NCBI RefSeq assembly: GCF_900496995.4
Contig: NC_044011.1
Location: 17,578,041-17,642,040, forward strand
DNA length: 64,000 bases
Reading direction: 5' to 3'
Source: Aquila chrysaetos chrysaetos
Taxonomy: Eukaryota; Chordata; Aves; Accipitriformes; Accipitridae
Shown here: one piece after another, positions 1 to 13,300 of the stretch
Layout of the letters: each line of letters begins with the position of its first letter
Numbering within the stretch: the first letter of the stretch is position 1
Made by a program: the position numbers and the translations under genes
The notes under the pieces: generated by a model
Database searches by the model: none
Told to the model about the DNA's origin: nothing
The model's input: only the letters and a program-made list of their open reading frames with translations

Positions 1-1241
1 ACACTGCTCAGGTCTCAAATCTATTAACACAGCTCCAGGAAATCTTGAATTTCAAATGTCTGACTGCACTGAGATTTGCACTTGACTAATCAAGTCAAAC
101 ATTGTCTGCTAATCAGATTTACAGGTATGAACCTGTCAGCATGTGGGGATAGGCCACGTAAACATGCAAAGAGATTCAGATAGCTGCCCAGCAGTATCTG
201 AAATTACAACCCGACCAAGAGAGCTGAGTACTGGACTCCTAGGCTTCAAGCACACTGATACAGGAATTGAGTGAATTATCCATATTTTCTTCCACATACT
301 GTGCTTCTGATAACTGATACTTTAAAAATTCTGTTCCTTGAAAAAAAAAAAAATCTTCAAGTAGTCCATATTCTTAGATAATCTGTACTTCCAAGTAATA
401 CGCCCAAAGTCAGAGGCAAAAGCAAAGAATTATTGCCAAAGGAGGAAGAGGTTATGGGGGGTCAAAAATGGAGATGCTATTAAAGAAGAGGCACTCTGGA
501 ATAAACTTCCCCTTGTGCTGTTTACACATAGACACATTACCTACATAGATACTGACTAGGGTTCAGGGATTTTACAGATAACCTGGGAGTTATATGTGTG
601 ACAGTATGATAACTAGTTTCCATCTAGATATTTCTATGTTTTACTTGCTATAGCTTCTCTTCCTAGCTGCACCTCATAAAACCAAGAGTTTTCTGCAAAC
701 AGAACTCATTTTAGTTATGTGCTTTGGTCACTTAATTGGAGTTTGGCCTAACAATGATGCAATCATACCAAAAAAAAGTTACTGTAAAACTTTGAAAACA
801 AATCAAGGCATATTTACCTTAAAATACTTACAGAGGCATCCATAAATGGTGTATAGTATCATACCCCAATTCAGACTCCATCTATAGTTGCCTTTGATCA
901 TACCATATGATCAAACATGTATGTTTTAATAACTACATGTTATTAAATATTTCATATGTAGTCTGGGGGACAATGTTGCCTTCCTACTCCACATGTGTCA
1001 CAAGTTAATGCTTTAGGATGCTGACCTAAGGGGAGTAACAGAAACGTACTTCAATCTGTAAGGCATTGAAAAGTGCACCCATCTATGAGCAAAATTATTA
1101 TATGTGGTTCTAAGTAAAATACATTTCTAGAAAATGTTCCTGAATGTAGCTGTGATTCTGCTAGACAGACGAACCTTACAGGTGAGATAGATAGGATAAA
1201 AGGCACCTCGTCCGTATTTACCAAAGGTGCAAAGAGTTTAA

Positions 1242-1265
1242 CTATTCTATGCCTACATAGAATAG
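1242..1265. repeat. Perfect 10-bp inverted repeat
   Basis: Arms CTATTCTATG (1242-1251) and CATAGAATAG (1256-1265) are exact reverse complements around a 4-base loop. No neighbouring gene gives it a role, and a chance palindrome in AT-rich DNA is possible. Confidence 0.6.
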
Positions 1266-2530
1266 CATGGCCCATAGTCCACCATGTTTTACTTTATTCT
1301 TTCATTCACTATAAAGTTGCTTTTCCTGCAGTAAAAAGGAGTTCTTACTCTTAGAACTGATGACAATATTTAAATAGTGAATTCTTCCAACACAGGCTAT
1401 CAGCTGTCCAGGAAGCTAACTACATGTAGAGGCAAGTGCCTGCCAGCATAGAGATCAAGAGATAAAGATGGACACTGGTCAAAAGACATTCCCTTTGCAT
1501 TCCCTCTTCAAGTCAAGTTTACTACTGGCAGAGGCTGCAGTAGAACACGGCTACCCTTTGCACATAATCTACGGGAAGGTTATTCTACTGCAAACTCCAA
1601 AATCTGAACAATACTATTTTCAAGAACAGCTTAAACAGAGCCCATGCTTTGCTCTGTGACAACCTTTTACGGAGCTTTTTTATGTAAAGAATTTAGTGTG
1701 CTAAGAGAAGAGACATTTCAGTATCTCCTCCAGGAAAATAATAGATTGCAAGTTTAATTGGGAAAGATTGACTATAAACTGATCCCAAGAATTATTATGA
1801 CTAATTATGTTTCTCCTTTCGTAATTAACAAACTGAAATATTTTATACATTAGGTGTTTGCCCTTAGTTCTAATGAAAAAATATAATATGTTTTCTGGGG
1901 ACAAGAATAAAAATTGTATTTAAAGGCACTAATACAGTCTGATACCACAGTCAATATTATTTATTATGTAATTATTTGATAGACATTGTAAGTATAATTT
2001 TTTTATGTTTGGGGAAGTTTGTGGAAAATGGAGATTGATACTGCCTACTTCATATTTGTCCATAGCATTGGGGCAGAGTTAAGAAAACCTTATTTCTTTT
2101 CAGTACATAAATCATACAGAATGCATGTTCACTGCTTTTTCCAGTTTCTGACATAATGGGGGAGAGACCTATATAAATTTGTGGATAATAAATAGGTTTT
2201 AATTTAAAGCATATCTGTCTAATACAGAAAAGATGCGACACATTTTGAATATTCATAGCCTATCATGCCCTGCCTTCTAGATTATGCATCTCAATTAATT
2301 TAGTAATGTTACAAAAGTGGTGAGGGCTTGATTTGACCTGTGATGGCCAAACAATCCCCATTAAAAGAGCTTAGTAATAAAACATGGCTAATTTATGATC
2401 AATAATTCCTGTGGACACTCTTAAAATAATGCTTTGTAGAAGTGTTTAGCTTGACTGTATTAACTGTAATTGCAGCTGGCTAAAATTCTTTAAGGGCTAA
2501 AATTTCCTTACAGTATCTTTCCTTTATGTT

Positions 2531-2547
2531 GGGGGGGGGGGGGGGGG
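2531..2547. repeat. Poly-G run
   Basis: Seventeen consecutive G. Such runs form G-quadruplex-prone DNA and are common places for length error in an assembly. Confidence 0.9.
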
Positions 2548-5500
2548 TTAATGCTCAGTAATGAGATTGTTTGGGGTTTTGCATTTTTTTTCCAGCAATC
2601 CGCTCCCAGTTTGCACAGATTCCCATTTCTTTTCTGAAAAGAGAATTCACTAGATATAAATTCCCCACAGCTAGTTTTCCTCTTGAGGCTGTGAACACGA
2701 AGGCACAGTCATTCCCAGAATATGTGTTGCCAGTTTCAAAAAGTCTTTTCTGCTTATATAGAAGGGGAGATAGAAAAGAAGAAACATGAAATATACTGAA
2801 GGTGAATATAAAGTCCAGAGTACCTGTTACCTGAATCAACGTATGACACTGAACAACTGTCCTTGCTTCACTAGTTTACTGTAAACAGCTGAATGTTATA
2901 GTTTTAATTGCACAAACTGGAAATGCTAAGCAAAGTGAAACACTGTGTGACTTGGACCTTGGCTGGAATCATGGTGTCATCACCTAGAACTCCTTCACTG
3001 ATTTTACAATAGCATTTTTTTTTTTTTAAGCTGTAGCTTTAAGCATCAGATAGTCAGCTTTCTTTTAAAAAGTCAACTTTTTAATCTTGCAATTGTTGAA
3101 AGAACACGAAAACAGAATCCCTACTTTAGTAAAAGTCTTATCTCAAATTTTTTTTTTTTTTTTTAACCTAATAATGTGTGTTGCAGTCTTATAGTTTCTT
3201 GGAACCCAACTGGATATTTTTGTTTGTTTGTTTGCTATTTTGCTTTGCTTTTTTTTTGTTGTTCATTTGCTGTTTGATAGTTCAATCGAGTGGAAATAAT
3301 CTTGTTAATTTAGTGAATTTAAACAAATTGGCCAAGCAGCGGGAGAGCAGAATGAGTACTTGTAGTTTTATCTTAGAATTTTTCTAAGTATTAATAAATC
3401 TGACATCAGCACAAACTTACAATTTAACTCAAGCAGTGTATTTACTGACAGTCTCCATCCCTGCAAGGAGCCTTCACCCCTTTACAAAAGCTAAGAGGTG
3501 GAAAAGCCTGAGAAGAGCAAAAAATCATTCACGAACCCATAGGCTAGGGTATATGATTGTGAGCAAGTGGGGAGCGTGGAGGTGCACATCACAGATGGAT
3601 GTACACATTATCCTATGGAGCTGCTAGGCTGGTCCTTCTCCAGTGCTGGGCAGTGAACTGTGATCTAGGCTGTTCCTTATGTCTGTGTGTGAATATCACG
3701 TGTCACTGACTCCCGTGATACAAAGGTGACAGTGTGCTACCCCTACCTAACTAGCAGATAAAGAAAAATGACAGGAGTGAGCAAACATGCAAAATGACTT
3801 CCAGATGAGAAATAACTACACTAGGATGATTCTGTCTGGGGAAGCAATGACTGAAGATGGTGACAATCCAAGTCTGTAAACCTGTGAGAGACACAGGGAA
3901 GTGAACAAGGAATTGTTGCTTTTTCCAATCCAAGAAATAGGTGCTGCTAGTGGAACTAGCAAAGGGCTGGTTGAAAGCAACAACAAGAGACACTTTTTAA
4001 CAAAATGTTATAATTTGGATCTCCTCCTCATGTAGAAGTCAGAAGTTTATATGAGTTCCAAAAGCAATTAGCTAGATTCCTACAAGAGGAGTTTGTGCTG
4101 CTACCTCTGGCTTTAAAAGTACCTGTGTTCTTATATTGTGCTCTAGGCATCAGCTGTTAAGAGACAGCATTGCATGCTATACAGATTTCTGTTATGTTCT
4201 CTCAGCGCTGCTCCTCTTAAGCTGCAATTGTAGCCTGCAGTTCAGATACATGATTGCAGCGTGATGGTAACTACAGCCTCACAGGGTTTGACATAGGCTG
4301 CCGAGCCCATCAGGGATCCTGCATAATATTTGGCAGCTGAAAGCTCTTATCTACAGGGGTTGCAGTTAAGCCTCTGAATTGTAGTGCGCCCTAGTGAGTT
4401 CAACAGGCAAGTTCGGGCAGATCTAGCCAAGGAGAGTAGAGCTGGCCTACTCCTCCACCAGCGGCTGTAGCCACTGTAGCCAGGGCAGCAGAACAGCATG
4501 CGTGTCTGCATCTCAGCCAGCAAAATCCACAGCTTGCCACTCTAGCCCAAACCTCCAGTAACAACGCTGAGATGGGCTGAAGCATGAGCATGCATTGCGT
4601 TCTGCGGTAATCCACGGCAGAGAGGTAAATCCAAACACTGGGAATAGCATCCTACATTGCTGCAGCTAGATTATCAGACTTCATCTGTCACCTCCCTTAA
4701 ATGCATGACCTTGGAAGAGCGCTTGTTATAGAAAAAGATCATTACTGATGCAGAGTTTCAGTGTTGCTTCTGCTGTGGCTTATGAAGTTTTGACTGCTCC
4801 AGGAAAAGGGCTAGGTCTTCAGATGGCACAGATTCATTTTTGTTGTTTTTCATAGGATGCTGACTTACCTTTAAGTAACATACTGCTTTTCTTCATACAT
4901 TCCTATCGTCCACAGGGAAGAATGTGGAACTGCTTTTTCCAAAACTAGGTGTATTTAAAACTAGCCACTGACCCTCTTGCACTTACAGACCAGCCATGGT
5001 TTTCTTTACCACATGATACCTGGGAGCAGGCTATTAATGACTGCAGATTGTACTGTAAGCAGCATGTTTGCTTTCAGTTCCCTTGCACATCATCAGTTTT
5101 CATCTGATTCTTGTGAGAATCTATAATGTAAAAATTCACTTGGTAGATTTTTAACCTTATGAGCTGATATCTCATTGGAGAGATAAAGAATGCCAGACTC
5201 TCACTACAAAATCTACTGTATATCTTTCTGTCCAGAATGATACCAGTTTGTTGTGACACAGATTTCAGAAGAGTCTTGAAGTTAATAAACCTTTTAAATA
5301 CATTTTAGTAGCCATATTACAGGCTCAACATCTGTGAGAAGACAGGTTATTAAGGGAAAGACTTACCTGGCTGAGCATCAAAACATTGTTAGACATGTAC
5401 AATGCAAACAAAGACTGTTTCATGTATTTTTTTCCAAGAAAGACAGTAATTGCTCAGCTAATCATATTTGTGATTCTTAAACTATTCAGGGGGTGGGGTG

Positions 5501-7747
5501 GTAGAAAGCTCTGGTCATCTCTGCACAAAGCCAAATATCCTCATTTCCTGATTTGTCAGTCTCCCTGTTTCAGAACCCAAGCCATCAGTTGAGTGCATCA
5601 CCTTGGGCAACTCCTTCAATCCCGCCTTCATGCATCCCAAATGAGTATAATAGTAACCTACCCACAGGATACACAGTCAATCCATACAAATGTGTTATTA
5701 CCTGCTCAGTATTTATTTTGTTATTGTAAAAGAGATGACATTAAATTTACGGTGCTTGGTGATAATTTGTGCAACCAATTAAAAACAGGGGTGGGTTGTA
5801 CTGCTTTTTTAAATGCTTAATCAGTCACACAAATGCTACCTCCATTCATGAAAGCAAATGCTAAAATAAATAGCTTCTGATAATTTATGTTTTAAAATAA
5901 TAAAAAAACCAAAGAAGTTAAGTGTCAACCTAATGTTAACTTTGAGTATAAAACAGTTTGCTGAAACCAGGAAGCAATTAAAACATACTGTTTTATAGAG
6001 TCCTTTATAGCAAGATAGTTTTTATAGGTCTACGTCTGCTTTTTTCGGAGGGTGAGCCACAGTTCAGTTTTGCCCAGGAAATAACAAATGGTATTAAGAA
6101 CACATCAAAAGTGCAGCTGTTTTCAGGAGGTAAGAGGGAATGAATAAATCCAGCATGCAAAGCTTGCCTGTACTAATTCATTAAGGAAGGGACTGCTCTG
6201 CTTTCAGGGCCTCCAATGTGCTCCAGTATATACATACTTTTTGTGTGTACAGGCTCATCCAAAGTGTCCTTCTTGCACAGAGGGTAGGGTTTTGAAGTAC
6301 TGCCCTGTCTCAAAGCTAGGCTCTCACCCTTGTTACCTGGTGTTTAAGGGATGTGCTTTTCTTTAATATTAAAAAATTAAATAATTGTCAGCTGTGCTTC
6401 TCAGGAGATACATAAGAATAATGATAAATCTGATTATGCTAATAAATATGAAACTCACACATAAGCAGCAGGCCAGATATAATTTCTTTTTATTTCTCCC
6501 CTTTAACACATATCTCTTATCCATGTGGGGAGCCAGTGTTTTCTATGAATGTATACTTTTGGTGTATGCTTTACTTGATGGGACCCCTGCAGGAGCAAAA
6601 GGGCTTTGAAATGAAATCATATATGGTATTGTAGCTGGATAGAATTTTGCTGTGCTGGAAAGTGTCAGTGGCTGCTGTCAAGTAAGCCTGTGATCTCCAG
6701 GCCATGGCAGCTCTAGCTAAAGGTGTGCTAGACACCCCTAATTCTGGCTAAAGGGAAGGCTTGGTTAAGCCCCTTTATACAAATGAAATAGCTGGAAAGA
6801 GCAGAAGTTCCCTTCACTAGCAAAAGCCTTCACGTTAGGGCCTGATTCAAATTTAGGCTGTGTCATGAGTTCTCCAACTACAGGTAGACATGTGAGGTGC
6901 TTGTTTGGCTTTAATAGGGAACAGAAGAAAGGAGAAGGCTTTCTAGGGCACAGAACAGACTGGGAAGACAAACTTGGCAATTGTGAGTGTGAATATCACC
7001 TAGGTTTGTTCTGTGTTTGGAGATACTGGGTTGCATGTGTTTTCAATAACTCAGTAAAACTGCATCAGAGAACAGACCTGATTGCATCACTCCTTTCTCC
7101 TTTTAACAAAAGTGTTTCTTGGTTTCCTTTCACTGCCAGCACTAACACGTCCCTTGAGCCAAACAGCATATGCAAATGGAAGAGCTCACTTATAAATTTT
7201 CAGACAATGAAAGAGTGTATCTAATAATTTGTGTTAAAAATCATTAGAAATGTGTCTGCTGCTAGCAATTAGTCACTTAATATGACATTTTGGGGGAGCC
7301 CCTCAATCTTTGCACAGAGCATCATAGGCTTTCCACACTTTCCCTGAAATTAAAGCTTACCGAGTACAGTGCATTGTTCATATTTGAGACCCTTAGCAGA
7401 GAAAATATGGGAGGAAAAGTGTCTTATTTGTTGGTATAGACTTCTAAAGTTTCTTCCCACAGAGGCTGGCACATCATATCCATAAAAAAAATTGATCCTC
7501 TCTCAAAATCATTTCCATCTCCAGTTTTTTTTCAATGGGACAGAGACACCTACCCAAACACTCAGAATGACTTTTCCAAAATTATGGTGATCACCCACCT
7601 TTCTCCATGGGATGTGGATAACAGTCCTTCCTAACAAAGGCCAGTCACTGTCCCCATTTGCTCCTTGTTGATGTTTCTCTCCAGCACATGGTGTCAAAGG
7701 CACTGTTATCCTTCCTGGAGACAACTTTACTTTGCTCCCACTGGTTT

Positions 7748-7769
7748 GGGGGGGGGGGGGGGGGGGGGG
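7748..7769. repeat. Poly-G run
   Basis: Twenty-two consecutive G followed by a G/C-rich tail. It is a mononucleotide microsatellite whose true length is uncertain. Confidence 0.9.
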
Positions 7770-8265
7770 CGGCGGAGGGCGAAATCAAATATGGTGACCA
7801 GAAAGAGAAATAGGGGGCAGTAGTCATTCTGAAAACATCTTTTGGAAAGAAAGCATTTCTTCTTAAGCTTTCCTGTATAGAAAAACTTATGGAGATGAAA
7901 ACCCAAAACTAGGACACCAAAATTATCCTAGCTTCTTCCACAATGACAACCTAAATGAGGAATAAAAGAAACAACTCTTAAAATCTTTCTTTTAAAAAAA
8001 ATCACATATTCTGATTCAATCCTATGTCTTTAATATACATTATACTTTATCAGCAGTATGTACCGTCAGGCTTGATTCTTTCTTACTACATTGATTGGGA
8101 ATTATTTTATATTTTTCATTTAAAAGGACTATGTTAGACAATGTAGCCCTATGCTATTAGATACTGCTATTTACATTTGTTCCCTAGGTACATTAAATCA
8201 AAGAGATGCCTCATTTTCATTTATGCCACCATTTCTTCCTACTTCTTTTCTTAGCAGATTGTTGT

Positions 8266-8270
8266 CATAC
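8266..8270. repeat. Target-site duplication (left), catac
   Basis: These five bases directly precede the LTR beginning TGTCACGACC and recur immediately after its end at 9132-9136. A 5-bp duplication is the retroviral integration footprint typical of ERV-L-type elements. Confidence 0.8.
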
Positions 8271-8369
8271 TGTCACGACCCGGGCTGGACAGCCCAGGGA
8301 GTCGTGTTGAGTTCGGAATTCCCTCGGGCTAAATTAAGGTGAAACGACACCAAACGATCAGTTAAACAT

Positions 8370-8375
8370 TTTATT
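8370..8375 (-). terminator. Polyadenylation signal of the solo LTR
   Basis: TTTATT on the plus strand is AATAAA on the minus strand. It lies about 100 bases before the 3' end of the LTR in its own orientation, as expected for the R/U5 boundary. Confidence 0.6.
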
Positions 8376-8794
8376 CATGGCAGAAGCAACCCGAACTTGG
8401 TAGGCGTTAACAGCAGGTGGCGGGATTTCTCTCAACAGGAACTGCCATGAAACTACCTCAGTGACCCGTGTAACCCGCGGTAACCACATACATCATTTCA
8501 GGGAAGAAGGGGATCCCTCCTGCTGGGTCTGGAGGTTCTGAGCAGACCCCCTTGCTTTCTAGACTCCTTCTCAGAGAGGAGCCCGGGGGGGGCTGGATCT
8601 GCTCCTGGTCCCAGACTTGGTCAGCGGTTTACGTCTAAAGGGATGAGGTGTGGGGGTTATGGAAAAGGAAAGAGGGAGCAAGAGAGAGAAAACGGAAAAG
8701 AGAAGGATGTCACCGGTCCTGGCTCCAGCGTTGCTCCCGCCGGCCGAGGGGTCCGGTTCCAGTGGGCTTGCATACCCGGGCCTTCAGTTTGTGT

Positions 8795-8803
8795 CCTTTT
8801 ATC
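8795..8803 (-). promoter_or_regulatory. TATA-like box of the solo LTR
   Basis: The minus strand reads GATAAAAGG, a TATA-like element upstream of the AATAAA in the same orientation. It could still drive minus-strand transcription from the solo LTR, but activity is not shown by the sequence. Confidence 0.4.
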
Positions 8804-9131
8804 ATCCTTGCCCCTCCTTTGGGTGGGCACTCAAACTCATTAGGCTAATTAGGTGTCACGAGCGGTTTGTGAGCCTTTGGGCTTGGGGGGGTCGTTTGGG
8901 GAGTAACTTCCCCTTCCCTGCACGGTGAGCTGTCCTGCTCAGCGTATCAGAACAGGGAGCTGCGCACCCTCTGGCACGGCCTCCCCCTCCCGTGGCTGAT
9001 GTCTGTGCTGATGGGCTGCTTCTCGCCTGGGGTTCCCTGCTAGGCAGGGTTCCTTGTGATGCGGAGTTCGTTGTTAAGCAGAACTTGCCCCACCACAATG
9101 TTTGAGGCATTGACTCTTCCAGTCTCTCACA

Positions 9132-9136
9132 CATAC
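9132..9136. repeat. Target-site duplication (right), catac
   Basis: Exact copy of 8266-8270 directly after the terminal CA of the solo LTR. Confidence 0.8.
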
Positions 9137-10307
9137 CCAGACCTGCAAAGAATGGGGTCACGCGTGGACCTTAGTCAAGGCTACTGTGAATTTCTGTAGG
9201 GGCATTCAGATAAAATTAGTAACAGTAGAGCAAATTATGTAGTAAGGTTTACTGAGCAACTGAATCTTCTTCCTACATTTGTTCTCAAAAGTAGTCCAAT
9301 TGTTATAGAACAGGATACATCGAAAGCTCTGTATAGTAAACATTCTTTTTCATTATTTTGTTTCACACTTGAGGTAACTAGATCTAACTTAAACCTTTTT
9401 ATGATGACACTCATTTTCATTTCTGTTCCCAGACTGAAGGACAGGCTTCATCCATTATCACCATGACTTTTTTAAGAAATTCTGATTTTGGAATTCCACA
9501 CATCCATTATTTAATATTATAAGCATGGAAAACCATTAATGTCAGTTTCTTGACTTTATGGAATACACTTTTTGCAGCCAGCTCAGATATGTTAAAGCAG
9601 AATCTAAATATGTGACTTTAAATGGCTGCCCCTATCCTGCCCCAAAAAACTCCCCAAACAGCAGCCAGTGAGGTTGTCAAAACCTGTTAGAAGACTTGTT
9701 CCTTCTAATTTCCGTAATTCCTAATCTATGATAACCTAACATTACCAAGCTAACGATGTAAACTAAATCTTGCCAACTGACTCATAAATGAAACAGATGC
9801 TACCATTCTCCATCTCACAGGGACTACCCTTTAACCCACAGCAATAGGAAGGCAGAGGACAGTAAGAGCAGAGTAAACTGGAGTCCGGCTGTTTGCAATG
9901 AATCGTCCCCAGCACAGGCCACAAAGACTGAACAGGTGTCAGCATAACCTGTTATCCCCATAAGCTCCCTTCACTTCTCCTTAACAAATTCACTCTGTCA
10001 AATGAGAATGAAGGACAAAAATCAAAGCAAAATGAAAAATCAGGACAACTGAAAGGAAGAGGAAGAGTATTAGAAAGAAAAGGACTGTAATGGAAAAGAC
10101 CAAGTATATGGATTAAAGCAGGTGTGGTAGAAAATTTTTTCCTAAACATGTAAAGTAGTAAGAGGTAGTTAAGTATGACCAATGAAAGTTTTTCTACTTT
10201 AAAATGTAAGTATTAGTTCTTAACAGACTGAAGGCATTTTTCAAACATGAAGGAGAAGAATGACCTTTTACAGCCTACTGGCATAACACTGCTAATGGCT
10301 GGCTTGT

Positions 10308-10392
10308 CCTAGGAATGTGTTCCATTGATTTTAATGGCATTACTCAGATGAAAAGGTTTATATAAATGAATGCAGGTTTGCATATCTGAGTC
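10308..10392. repeat. Probable relic of an old amniote repeat
   Basis: The stretch contains the phrase ccattgattttaatggc, followed by a 'tactcagatga...' segment and 'gcaggtttgca'. It resembles a widely dispersed, partly palindromic reptile/bird repeat whose core reads like 'cattgacttcaatgg'. Similar phrases recur near 14650-14685, 15762, 25243 and 56930. The identification rests on memory of the motif only, and the family is not named. Confidence 0.35.
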
Positions 10393-13300
10393 TCAAAGTA
10401 GAAAAGAACATAATGAGACAAACAATGAAGCAAGTTAACGAGCATTATAAAATATTTTAGGTTAATATTTTTTCCCTAATCTCATATTGCAAGGGTAAGA
10501 AAGGAATCATCTGCTCTGCTAGAAATTTCAAACATCCTTTTCTTAAAACAACAAGTATGCTGCTATTTAGATTAAAGACTTTTCATACAAGCGAGAGGAT
10601 TCAATGATCCATTCATCTTGAGGATTTTGGAAAATATTTGTTTGCTTCTTAGATTTTGTATTCCAACTTTTCATTTCATTGTCTTTCTGTTTTAATTCCC
10701 AACCTAGTTAAATAAAATAATTAAAATATGTTTTTATATATTTTAATAACAGCTACAAACATTTTTTTTCTTGTAAGAAAATATTGTCCCTGACATCCTT
10801 CTTATGGGAACACAGAGCAAAGGAGAAATTACAACAGCTATAAATCAGTTTTGTTGGTTTTGATAATTTAATACATTTTTCACGGGTTGCTCTCTCTGTT
10901 TGGCATCCTCATAACCACTCAGTTGGCATGCAGCTTTGCCATCAATCTCATCTCTTTCCTCCGCCCTCTCTTCCTTCCCAGTATCATATACTTAAAAGGA
11001 GTTTAGATTCCAAGAAGTGTTTTGCCAGGTGTACTAATCCAAAGACTCATCTTTTAATCCCTGACATTCACATGATCCCAATTCTGCAGATTAAAAATTA
11101 TTTCATTCTTTTATTGTACGGGCAGAGCAATGAATATTATTGTAGGGTTAGTAACTCTAAGTGGCTATGCTGATGAGCTAACTTAATCCTTTGGAAGGGG
11201 ATAATAGGGTAATAAAGCACAAAGGAATAATCTCAGTCATGTCTCTCTGGTATTCTGACAATTGCACCCTGTCCTAAAGCAGTTTCATGCAAAGCCACCA
11301 AAGGAAAAATGACAGTAGTCATCAACTGCACAGATGAGGGAAATGTCCATGGCTGTGTCAGTCATTTTAATGAGTCACAGGAGGAGGTAAAGTGGAGGAA
11401 CGAATTAAAAACAACAGTATTTTTCTCCCTCCCCCCCCAACAGAAGAAAGCGAGAATAGTTGCAATTTCATTTGCTTTTAAAGCGCAGCACTTGGGTAAT
11501 AAACGTCCCCTGCAAATGTGCTGAGCAAACACCTCCGCATTCATCAATATGCGGGAGCTGTTTATTGCCTCATAAACTTGGAAGCAAGTGATATTGTCTC
11601 TTAAATCAATGGCTGCGTGGACATCCTGGGCACTGTAGGAGAACAGTACATCCAGACAATGCTGATACTTAAATTAATGGTTCTAGTAATGACTGAAAGG
11701 TGCTTCGTCACTACTAAAAAAGTTAGACATAGATTAAAAGTATGCCTAGAACACAATGTATATATGTTGTGATAGGGATGCCTGTATGTGTGTGTCTCAT
11801 TATAGTTTTTATTACTTTGGCCTAAAAACTTACTACTCCATGCAGTTTTGATTTAAGTGTGGGTTGGGCTGCCAGTACTAATAGGGTCAAACTTGGTTTA
11901 AGCCTAGTTTATGCACAAACCCAGTTTCTGAATCTATGGGGAATATGACTTGACTTGTGAAGCTGTGTTAGCTTTATCAATTTCAAACCGGATTAAAGAG
12001 CCAATAATAATCTGAATTCCATGGCATCCATTATCTGAAAATGATTTATAAACACTACAGAATTAGCTGACATTGCACTGTAAGCTTCTCATCTGCAGTG
12101 TCTCAAGCTGATTCTGTATCTGAAAAGAAGAGAATACACAGCTGGAAGGCATTGCTCCTGGTCTGTAACTGTTAGCGTTCGGGGTAGGAAGTCAGTGTAG
12201 GAGAAGCTGTGACAAGGATCAAGGAAGGGCTGACTGATCAAAGACTGTGTTTCGCTTTCTGCATACTTGCAGTGTCTATATTGCAACAAGAAGGACTAGT
12301 TGCTTCCTGAGCAACCGTAACTTAAATAACAGCAGTGAAATGCAGTGGAATGTGAATTAGACTTCCATGTAAACTAGCCATCTGACTATACGCCATAGGT
12401 CCCAGGCATATGTGAGTAGCTTATGTTGTTGTTCATGCTGTTGAGGGAAACTAATTTAGCAGTAGTATCGGTACATTTACACTTGCTGCTGTCACATCTT
12501 CTCAAGGCAATCATCCATGCTGCTAGAGCATCCCCTCTTTTGCAGAGGAACAGCACAAAGGTAGTGAAGGAAAAAAATATTCCTTCTCAGCTCCTTCTCA
12601 TCTTTTACCCCAGAATGATTTCCAAATACTAATGAAGTACTAACACTACACTGTAGTGGATGTTTCCCATCTGCAGCTTGTTCCAGGCAGATCCTACCTT
12701 ATGTATCTAAAGGGAGAACAGTAGTCTATTTGAAATCCTTTATACATATTTATTTCTGGAGTATTTTGTCCCAATAAGTTGCATTTCTGAAGATCCTATG
12801 CACGTATTTAGTGCCAGAAGTTTCACTTCTGCAAGCAACAATATACTGCTGATGGTGTCCCAGGAGAGTGCTGTATAAACTCTTTACCAAGCCTATGTAC
12901 AATTCTGACTTTAATCTTCAACTTCAAGTTCTCTTTGAATTAGCCATGTCCATTGGAGCATTAGAATTGTTTTCTGATTAGCAAAACTGTTTCTTTTGTT
13001 CAGGTAACATAAGACCTGAGTGGGCTTTCTTCAAACTATGCAAAGCAAAAACCTGTTTTCATTAAGTGAAACTGTTAGCTGCAAAAGGTAAACATTTTGC
13101 TAAACTTCAGGCTTCTCATAATATAACATCTTAAAAATAAAATAAAACTGTAATTTCTGGGTAAAGTCCACAGTAGCCCAATTCAGATTTCAGATTCTTT
13201 TTAATGGCATCATTACTAGCATTCAAGCAGTGCTCAGAAAGAGTGTAAACCAGCTGAATAGCCTTGTACCACTGTCTTCCATATTGTTAAGAGGTAATAG

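Larger units (their letters stand above)
1..8265. other. Non-coding AT-rich host DNA
   Basis: No gene could be supported here. Open frames on both strands are short (under 120 codons), show no family motifs and are not bounded by convincing splice sites. The stretch holds a 17-G run at 2531-2547, a 22-G run at 7748-7769, short T-rich and TTTG-rich tracts near 3149-3260, and a perfect 10-bp hairpin at 1242-1265. It reads as intergenic or intronic sequence. Confidence 0.6.
8271..9131 (-). mobile_element. Solo LTR of an endogenous retrovirus, minus orientation
   Basis: This 861-bp block starts with TG and ends with CA, is more GC-rich than its surroundings and is flanked by a perfect 5-bp direct repeat (catac). 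Those are the marks of a solo LTR left by recombination between the two LTRs of a provirus. Read on the minus strand it begins TGTGAGAGACTGG. It has a TATA-like GATAAAAGG (complement of 8795-8803) and, about 420 bases further on, a canonical AATAAA (complement of 8370-8375). This U3-R-U5 order fixes the orientation as minus. No internal gag or pol sequence remains. Short frames inside it (up to about 100 codons) are chance ORFs. The family cannot be named with certainty. The 5-bp duplication fits a class III (ERV-L) element. Confidence 0.85.

Noticed and set aside
6865-7224. 119-codon plus-strand frame
   Set aside because: No domain, no flanking splice sites of quality, and composition like the surrounding non-coding DNA.
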